The notes beneath the pieces were generated by a model. That model saw nothing but the letters and a program-made list of their open reading frames with translations. It had not been told where the DNA came from and ran no database searches. Source: Chryseobacterium oleae (GTDB lineage: Bacteria; Bacteroidota; Bacteroidia; Flavobacteriales; Weeksellaceae). Taken from it: a stretch of DNA of 64,000 nucleotides. The stretch covers positions 248,001 through 312,000 of the forward strand of contig NZ_FOVD01000005.1 in NCBI RefSeq assembly GCF_900115055.1. Direction: 5' to 3'. The first letter of the stretch is position 1; each line of letters starts with the position of its first letter. The position numbers and the translations under genes were made by a program. Positions 59,157 through 64,000 of the stretch are shown here, one piece after another.

Positions 59157-59266
59157 GGCAATTGGCGGTTTGCTGTTTGCTTGTGGCAATTGGCTTTGCG
59201 CCGAGATTAAGTTTAAAAAAAATTTAATACATTTCTGTAGCCAACAGCCATAAGCCATTCGCCCAC
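59157..59266. repeat. Bipartite inverted heptad element F inside the ribosomal operon
   Basis: Six heptads KGCNNTT (59157-59198; for example GGCAATT then GGCGGTT) are followed by about 40 AT-rich bases and four RGCCNNN heptads (59239-59266; AGCCAAC then AGCCATA). Complemented, both arms give GGCNNNT units. It lies between rpsI and rpsB, so it is within a highly transcribed unit, and has higher GC than its surroundings. Confidence 0.82.
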
Positions 59267-59274
59267 AAGAAATC

Positions 59275-59661
59275 TTAACGTTTTGAGAATTGGAATCTCT
59301 TTCTTGCTTTTTTCTGACCTGGCTTCTTTCTTTCCACCATTCTTGCGTCTCTTGTAAGTAAACCAGCAGGCTTCAATGCTAATCTGAACTCAGCGTTGAT
59401 CTCGCATAAAGCTCTTGAAATACCTAATCTGATAGCCTCTGCCTGACCTGTATTACCACCACCGAAAACATTTACGGTAACGTCATACTGACCAACAGTC
59501 TCAGAAAGGATGAACGGTTGGTTTAATTTATAAACCATCACGTCTGTAGAGAAATAAGTTGCAGCATCTTTACCGTTTACTGTAATCACACCAGAACCTG
59601 GCTTTACATAAACTCTAGCTACAGAAGTTTTTCTTCTTCCGATTTTGTGAACTATAGACAT
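59275..59661 (-). CDS. rpsI: 30S ribosomal protein S9
   Basis: A 128-residue protein: [18 protein letters not shown] near the start, [19 protein letters not shown] in the middle and the basic [18 protein letters not shown] end whose last Arg contacts P-site tRNA. Six bases after the rplM stop; cotranscribed. Confidence 0.97.
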   Translation of the reverse strand: MSIVHKIGRRKTSVARVYVKPGSGVITVNGKDAATYFSTDVMVYKLNQPFILSETVGQYDVTVNVFGGGNTGQAEAIRLGISRALCEINAEFRLALKPAGLLTRDARMVERKKPGQKKARKRFQFSKR

Positions 59662-59667
59662 AATTAA

Positions 59668-60123
59668 TTATTTAAATTCGTTAACATTAATTGTTTTAGG
59701 CTGTTGAGCTTCATGTTTGTGCTCAGTTCCTTCATATAGATAAAGGTTCTTCAATAAAGCAGATCCTAATCTGTTTTTAGGTAACATACCTTTTACAGAC
59801 TTCTCTAATACTTTTAAAGAATCTTTCTTCTGAAGTTCAGCCGCAGTCATAGACTTCTGTCCACCAGGGTAACCTGTATGCCAGATGTAAGTCTTATCAG
59901 CCCACTTATTTCCGGAAAGCGTAATTTTCCCAGCATTCAAAACGATAACGTTATCACCACAATCTACGTGAGGTGTAAAGTTCGTTTTGTGCTTACCTCT
60001 CAAAATCTTTGCAACCGTAGAAGCTAGTCTTCCTAACGGCTGTCCTTCAGCGTCTACCACAACCCATTCTTTATTAGCAGTAGCTTTGTTCGCTGAAACA
60101 GTTTTGTAACTTAATGTATTCAC
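59668..60123 (-). CDS. rplM: 50S ribosomal protein L13
   Basis: A 151-residue protein with WVVVDAEGQPLGRLAS, AKILRGKHKTNFTPHVDCGD and AVKGMLPKNRLG-type (here SVKGMLPKNRLG) motifs. First gene of the minus-strand ribosomal unit. Its promoter box TACCTTTG is at 60170-60177, with an approximately 40-base leader that contains a short CCCT-AAA-AGGG hairpin. Confidence 0.97.
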   Translation of the reverse strand: MNTLSYKTVSANKATANKEWVVVDAEGQPLGRLASTVAKILRGKHKTNFTPHVDCGDNVIVLNAGKITLSGNKWADKTYIWHTGYPGGQKSMTAAELQKKDSLKVLEKSVKGMLPKNRLGSALLKNLYLYEGTEHKHEAQQPKTINVNEFK

Positions 60124-60169
60124 ACGTTTTAGTTAAAGATTAAACATAATTTTCCCCTAAAAGGGTGTG

Positions 60170-60177
60170 CAAAGGTA
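60170..60177 (-). promoter_or_regulatory. -7 box of the rplM-rpsI-rpsB promoter
   Basis: On the minus strand TACCTTTG fits TAnnTTTG; a TTTC (60197-60200) lies exactly 19 bases upstream in the -33 place. Confidence 0.7.
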
Positions 60178-60273
60178 CAAATAATTTTCGTAACCCGAAA
60201 ACATATTTTATTTAATCTATATCACCTCCGGATTTTCACCGTGCTTTAATAGATTTTAACAACTGTTTTCTCT

Positions 60274-60393
60274 TTGGCACAGAACTTGTAAAATGAATGA
60301 CCGTTGAAAAAAAATATTTCGAAGATTCTAAAAACGCACCTGATAAAGTAAAGAGTTTTGTCCCTCGGCTCTTTCTTTATTAACTTTACTTTA
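60274..60393 (+). ncRNA. Possible sigma-54-like promoter driving a short RNA with alternative hairpins
   Basis: TTGGCAC-N5-TTGTA (60274-60290) matches the sigma-54 -24/-12 pattern except T for C in the -12 GC. About 50 bases later a 12-bp stem with one bulge (60343-60355 with 60369-60380) competes with a perfect 10-bp stem TAAAGTAAAG with CTTTACTTTA (60344-60353 with 60384-60393). The region also holds a 28-codon frame (60297-60383). A short regulated RNA or attenuator is possible; all of it is inference from pattern. Confidence 0.25.
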
Positions 60394-60479
60394 AACATTC
60401 CATCAAAAAATTACTAATGTGATTATTTTATATCGCGAATTATTTATATTTGCGATCAAACCTTATTCCTAATAATCCC

Positions 60480-61592
60480 ATGAGCCACGGAAAAATCAGA
60501 GAAGATAAAACATGCCTGAACTGCGGGCATCAGGTCGAAGAAAGATTCTGCCCTCACTGCGGACAGGAGAATATCGAAAGCCGCCATCCCTTTTATTATC
60601 TGTTCACCCACTTTTTTGAAGACTTCACGCACTACGACGGACAGTTTTGGGGAACGATGAAAAATTTGCTTTTCAAACCGGGACGGCTTACTAAAATCTA
60701 TCTGGAAGGGAAAAGAGCACAATTTGTTCCTCCTGTAAAACTTTATATTTTCATAAGTTTCGTCACATTCCTGTTTATTTCATTCCAGGTGGCTAATATG
60801 GATTTCGGAAAACAGGGTGCGGGAAAAGAGAAAATCACAAAAAAAGAACTTCAGGAAAAAGTGATTGGAGATGAATCTGTTCAAAAACTTCTTAAAGAAT
60901 CTCCGGAAATTGCGAAGGCAGATTCTCTTACGGGTGGAGCCTTAAAAAAAGCCTTGGATACCGCTAATGCTTCTGCCAATGATAAAAAAAATGACATCGA
61001 TGTAGAAAACATACTTCAGAGTAAAAGTATTACAAAATCTATAGGACTACAGTCTATGGAGGATTTTGACCGACGGGAAGAAAAGAACGGACATAAATAT
61101 GAAACCTTCCGACCGTTTATCGCCAAGATTTTTGAAATGGAGGAGAAAGGTCTTTCTCCAAGAGAGATCACGAATCTGTTTATCAAGAGTTCGATTCACA
61201 ATTTACCTAAAGCTCTTTTCCTGTATCTCCCTTTGTTTGCTTTTCTGCTATGGATCTTTCACAGCAAAAGAAAATGGTGGTATTTTGACCACGGAGTTTT
61301 TACGCTCCACTACTTTTCCTTTCTACTGCTTCTTACCCTGTTGCTTTTTGTCGCTCAGAAACTATTGAGCTATTTTGAAGGAAGTGGTTTTGCTATAGCA
61401 ATGAACGGGCTTTTTATTACCGCTGCTACAATCTATGCAGGATGCTATTTTTTTATAGCCCACTACAGAACCTACAGAACGCATCCGGCTCTTACCATTA
61501 TAGTAGGCGCGGTCCTGTTTGCCATCAACACTATATTGTTTACCCTTCTATTGATGGGACTGGGAATCATCAGCTTTTTGCTTATGCACTAG
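60480..61592 (+). CDS. DUF3667 membrane protein with N-terminal zinc ribbon
   Basis: A 370-residue membrane protein. The N-terminus has a CxxC-x8-CxxC zinc ribbon (Cys12, Cys15, Cys24, Cys27; CLNCGHQVEERFCPHCGQ), followed by FHDY-like FEDFTHYDGQFWGTMKNLL and a helix before FKPGRLTKIYLEGKRAQFVPPVKLY, the DUF3667 core. Then come a long polar loop rich in Lys and Asp and four C-terminal transmembrane helices. Function unknown. The ATG at 60480 is used because a longer TTG-started frame begins inside the -7 box TATATTTG (60445-60452). An imperfect inverted repeat ATCGCGAA with TTTGCGAT frames that box. Confidence 0.85.
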   Translation: MSHGKIREDKTCLNCGHQVEERFCPHCGQENIESRHPFYYLFTHFFEDFTHYDGQFWGTMKNLLFKPGRLTKIYLEGKRAQFVPPVKLYIFISFVTFLFISFQVANMDFGKQGAGKEKITKKELQEKVIGDESVQKLLKESPEIAKADSLTGGALKKALDTANASANDKKNDIDVENILQSKSITKSIGLQSMEDFDRREEKNGHKYETFRPFIAKIFEMEEKGLSPREITNLFIKSSIHNLPKALFLYLPLFAFLLWIFHSKRKWWYFDHGVFTLHYFSFLLLLTLLLFVAQKLLSYFEGSGFAIAMNGLFITAATIYAGCYFFIAHYRTYRTHPALTIIVGAVLFAINTILFTLLLMGLGIISFLLMH

Positions 61593-61921
61593 CGGCGAAG
61601 TGATTTGTTTGCCCTGAAGCTTGCAATTAAATAATAGGCTACAAAAACTGTAGAAAACTTCAGAATAGACGGAACCGCAAGTTGAACGTTAAAAATCAAT
61701 GTGCCTATCAGAACAAGCACTCCCATTGCAGCAAATGATAATCCCAGCTTTCCGGGCAAGGAAAAATTCGGGGTATCAAGATAGTAAGCCAGTCCCCATG
61801 CCAATCCAAAAGCAATGGCATAATAAAGATCCAACCCTACATTCTCTGAACTAATAAAGAAATAATTGATCAGGAAACTGACTGCCGTTCCCAACGCAAA
61901 ATACATCAAAGCCTTTTTCAT
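61589..61921 (-). CDS. Small integral membrane protein (110 aa)
   Basis: Not recognised. Three to four hydrophobic segments (about 4-23, 32-46, 58-77, 82-102) and a basic C-terminus (FRANKSLRR), so the tail should be cytoplasmic. Its end overlaps by four bases the end of the convergent DUF3667 gene. No motif. Confidence 0.6.
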   Translation of the reverse strand: MKKALMYFALGTAVSFLINYFFISSENVGLDLYYAIAFGLAWGLAYYLDTPNFSLPGKLGLSFAAMGVLVLIGTLIFNVQLAVPSILKFSTVFVAYYLIASFRANKSLRR

Positions 61922-62070
61922 ACTCTATAGATAATATGCAAAAATAGAGATTTTACTGATCATTTTTAAACGAATGATTGATAAGCAGGTAAAAAACCAA
62001 TCTATTATCTACAATCAATCCTCTTAAAATCAAATCATTAAATAAAACCAAACGGTTCTTATTTTATTAT

Positions 62071-62078
62071 TATATTTG
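62071..62078 (+). promoter_or_regulatory. -7 box of the icmF promoter
   Basis: TATATTTG fits TAnnTTTG, 28 bases before the icmF ATG. No TTTG at the -33 place. Confidence 0.5.
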
Positions 62079-62105
62079 AAAATTCAGAAATTTTCTAGTT
62101 TTTAT

Positions 62106-64000
62106 ATGGAAACCCAAAAATATACTCCAACCAACAAAGTGAGAATCGTAACCGCGGCGTCATTATTTGACGGACACGATGCTGCGATTAATATCATGCG
62201 ACGCGTGATCCAGGGAACAGGATGTGAAGTGATCCACCTTGGCCACGACAAATCGGCAGAGGAAGTTGTGAACACAGCGATCCAGGAAGATGCCAATGCT
62301 ATTGCCTTAACCTCATACCAGGGAGGTCACAACGAATATTTTAAATATATCTACGACCTTTTAAGAGAAAAAAACTCACCCCAGATCAAGATCTTTGGTG
62401 GCGGTGGCGGTGTGATTCTGCCTGAAGAAATTGAAGATATCATGTCTTACGGAATCGACAGAATTTATTCTCCGGATGATGGCCGTGAACTTGGCTTACA
62501 GGGAATGATTGATGATCTTGTTAAAAGATCGGATTTTGCTACTGGAAAAGATATCACAGCAGCTGATTTGGATTTAATTGATTTTGAAAATTCCACAAGC
62601 ATTGCTAAAATTATTTCAGCAGTAGAAAACTTTTCAGACGAAAAACCTGAATTGGTAAAAGCTATCGACGAAAAATCAAAAGATTTAAATATTCCGATTA
62701 TCGGGATCACAGGTACAGGTGGAGCCGGAAAATCTTCTCTTACCGACGAATTGGTAAGACGTTTTATCCGTTCCAATCCTGATAAAAAAATTGCCATCAT
62801 TTCTATTGACCCTTCCAAAAAGAAAACGGGAGGTGCTCTTTTAGGAGACAGAATCCGTATGAATGCGATCAATGATCCGAGAGTTTATATGCGTTCTATG
62901 GCGACAAGAGAAAATAACGTTTCCGTTTCACCTTTCATTCATTCTGCATTGAATGTATTGAAGTTGGCCGCTCCTGATGTTATTATTCTTGAAACATCCG
63001 GTATCGGGCAGTCCGGTTCGGAAGTTTCAGATTTCGCAGATGTTTCCATGTATGTAATGACACCTGAATATGGTGCTTCTACGCAGCTTGAAAAGATCGA
63101 CATGCTGGATTATGCAGATCTTGTAGCATTGAATAAATCTGATAAACGTGGTGCGCTTGATGCGCTTCAGGCCGTAAGAAAGCAGTTCCAGAGAAACCAT
63201 TTATTGTGGGAAAGTCCGTTGGACGATATGCCGGTTTATGCAACAAAAGCTTCTCAGTTTAACGATCACGGAACCACTGAACTTTACAACAGACTTGTTG
63301 AAAAAGTAAATGACAAGTTCTCAGGATTAAACTTACAGGGATTTGTAGAGCAGGAAATTACGGACGAAGTAACGATCATTCCTCCGAAAAGAGTACGTTA
63401 TCTGTCTGAAATTGTTGAAAACAACAGAATTTATGATGCCAATGTTGAAAAGCAGGCTGAGCTTGCCAGAAAAATGTATCATATCGAGGGCGTAAAAAGT
63501 TTCTTATCCAATGAAACATTAGACGCCGAATATCAAAAAGCAGAAAAAGACCTTCAGCAGGAAAACATCGACTTCCTGAGAACCTGGGACGATACGAAAA
63601 AAGCCTTCCATGAAGAGTTTTATTCTTATTTTGTACGTGGAAAAGAAATCAAGGTGGAAACTTCTACCGAATCTTTATCCCACTTAAGAATTCCAAAAAT
63701 TTCATTACCAAAATATACAGACTGGGGCGACCTGATCAAGTGGAAAGGCCAGGAAAATTTACCCGGCGGATTCCCCTACACAGCCGGAATTTATCCGTTT
63801 AAAAGAACCGGTGAAGATCCGACAAGGATGTTTGCGGGAGAAGGAGGTCCGGAAAGAACCAACAGAAGATTCCATTATGTTTCTGCAGAAATGGATGCAA
63901 AACGTCTTTCAACAGCGTTTGACTCTGTAACATTATATGGTCAGGATCCGGCTTTACCACCAGATATTTACGGTAAGATCGGAAATGCGGGAGTTTCTAT
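62106..64000 (+). CDS. icmF: Fused B12-dependent isobutyryl/methylmalonyl-CoA mutase (IcmF type), N-terminal 631 residues
   Basis: Continues beyond the window. B12-dependent carbon-skeleton mutase fused to its own chaperone GTPase. Order: B12-binding domain at the N-terminus (FDGHDAAINIMRR with His24 as the lower cobalt ligand; the family's Gly is Ala here), SYQGGHNEYF, FGGGGGVI; then a MeaB-like GTPase with Walker A GTGGAGKS (203-210), ETSGIGQSGSE and NKSD; a linker; and the start of the mutase barrel (about residue 555 on: GIYPFKRTGEDPTRMFAGEGG, RFHYVSAEMDAKRLSTAFDS). This domain order is IcmF, not the usual MCM. Substrate (isobutyryl-, pivalyl- or methylmalonyl-CoA) cannot be decided from the part seen. 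Confidence 0.88.
   Translation, partial: METQKYTPTNKVRIVTAASLFDGHDAAINIMRRVIQGTGCEVIHLGHDKSAEEVVNTAIQEDANAIALTSYQGGHNEYFKYIYDLLREKNSPQIKIFGGGGGVILPEEIEDIMSYGIDRIYSPDDGRELGLQGMIDDLVKRSDFATGKDITAADLDLIDFENSTSIAKIISAVENFSDEKPELVKAIDEKSKDLNIPIIGITGTGGAGKSSLTDELVRRFIRSNPDKKIAIISIDPSKKKTGGALLGDRIRMNAINDPRVYMRSMATRENNVSVSPFIHSALNVLKLAAPDVIILETSGIGQSGSEVSDFADVSMYVMTPEYGASTQLEKIDMLDYADLVALNKSDKRGALDALQAVRKQFQRNHLLWESPLDDMPVYATKASQFNDHGTTELYNRLVEKVNDKFSGLNLQGFVEQEITDEVTIIPPKRVRYLSEIVENNRIYDANVEKQAELARKMYHIEGVKSFLSNETLDAEYQKAEKDLQQENIDFLRTWDDTKKAFHEEFYSYFVRGKEIKVETSTESLSHLRIPKISLPKYTDWGDLIKWKGQENLPGGFPYTAGIYPFKRTGEDPTRMFAGEGGPERTNRRFHYVSAEMDAKRLSTAFDSVTLYGQDPALPPDIYGKIGNAGVS

Noticed and set aside
62102..62872. 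Minus-strand frames opposite icmF
   Set aside because: The plus strand carries B12-binding and GTPase motifs in an unbroken frame to the window edge; the opposite frames are artefacts.

Overview
The window looks like chromosome of a Chryseobacterium-type flavobacterium (Bacteroidota, Weeksellaceae); the genus is an inference. Base composition is AT-rich. Promoters follow the Bacteroidota pattern (TTTG, 19 bases, TAnnTTTG; textbook copies before rpmH and the DUF177 gene). Secreted proteins carry type 9 secretion (T9SS) sorting domains, and one peptide has a Chryseobacterium-type bacteriocin-like leader.

Layout. 1-2.5 kb: minus-strand run of O-methyltransferase, NlpC/P60 peptidase, DUF1648 membrane protein, cupin and the start of Kdo transferase waaA. 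2.6-3.4 kb: a small cysteine-rich peptide gene, relic repeats and a regulated-looking 51-codon gene. 3.4-21 kb: mostly housekeeping (OmpA lipoprotein, tilS-dsbD, a seven-repeat T9SS protein, exbD, hydrolases, nrnA, rpmH, ftsE, trmN6, histidine kinase, ribE, pdxA, DUF177-rpmF-accB-accC). 21.4-23.4 kb: orphan Hcp-like tube protein, DUF218 protein and an unknown protein. 23.7-35.6 kb: rocD, then a surface-glycan region with five or six glycosyltransferases, a polysaccharide deacetylase, a T9SS protein and a ceramidase-like hydrolase with an inserted propeller. 35.8-40.4 kb: gltX, accA, a DUF6759-like protein, tsf. 40.5-53.3 kb: four tandem paralogous giant surface proteins (941-1132 aa) with T9SS type B ends. 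53.6-58 kb: small secreted proteins, two more DUF6759-like paralogs, and trmB. 58.3-60.1 kb: rplM-rpsI-rpsB on the minus strand, separated from tsf by the surface-protein island. 60.4-64 kb: DUF3667 protein, small membrane protein, and the first 631 codons of a fused B12-dependent acyl-CoA mutase (icmF).

Functionally the window joins fatty-acid synthesis (accA, accB, accC), translation and tRNA modification, B6 and riboflavin synthesis, LPS and surface-glycan assembly, and T9SS-exported surface proteins.

Three things stand out beyond gene content. (1) A family of bipartite intergenic elements built from about five 7-bp (sometimes four 8-bp) degenerate units, followed after a spacer by the same unit inverted. 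There are five clear examples and one degraded one, two of them inside operons. (2) A 50-residue peptide whose predicted mature part has a C-C-CC-C-C cystine-knot-like spacing. (3) A tandem four-gene T9SS surface-protein array with exchangeable internal modules, bracketed by DUF6759-like paralogs. No tRNA, rRNA, CRISPR array or intact transposase was seen.
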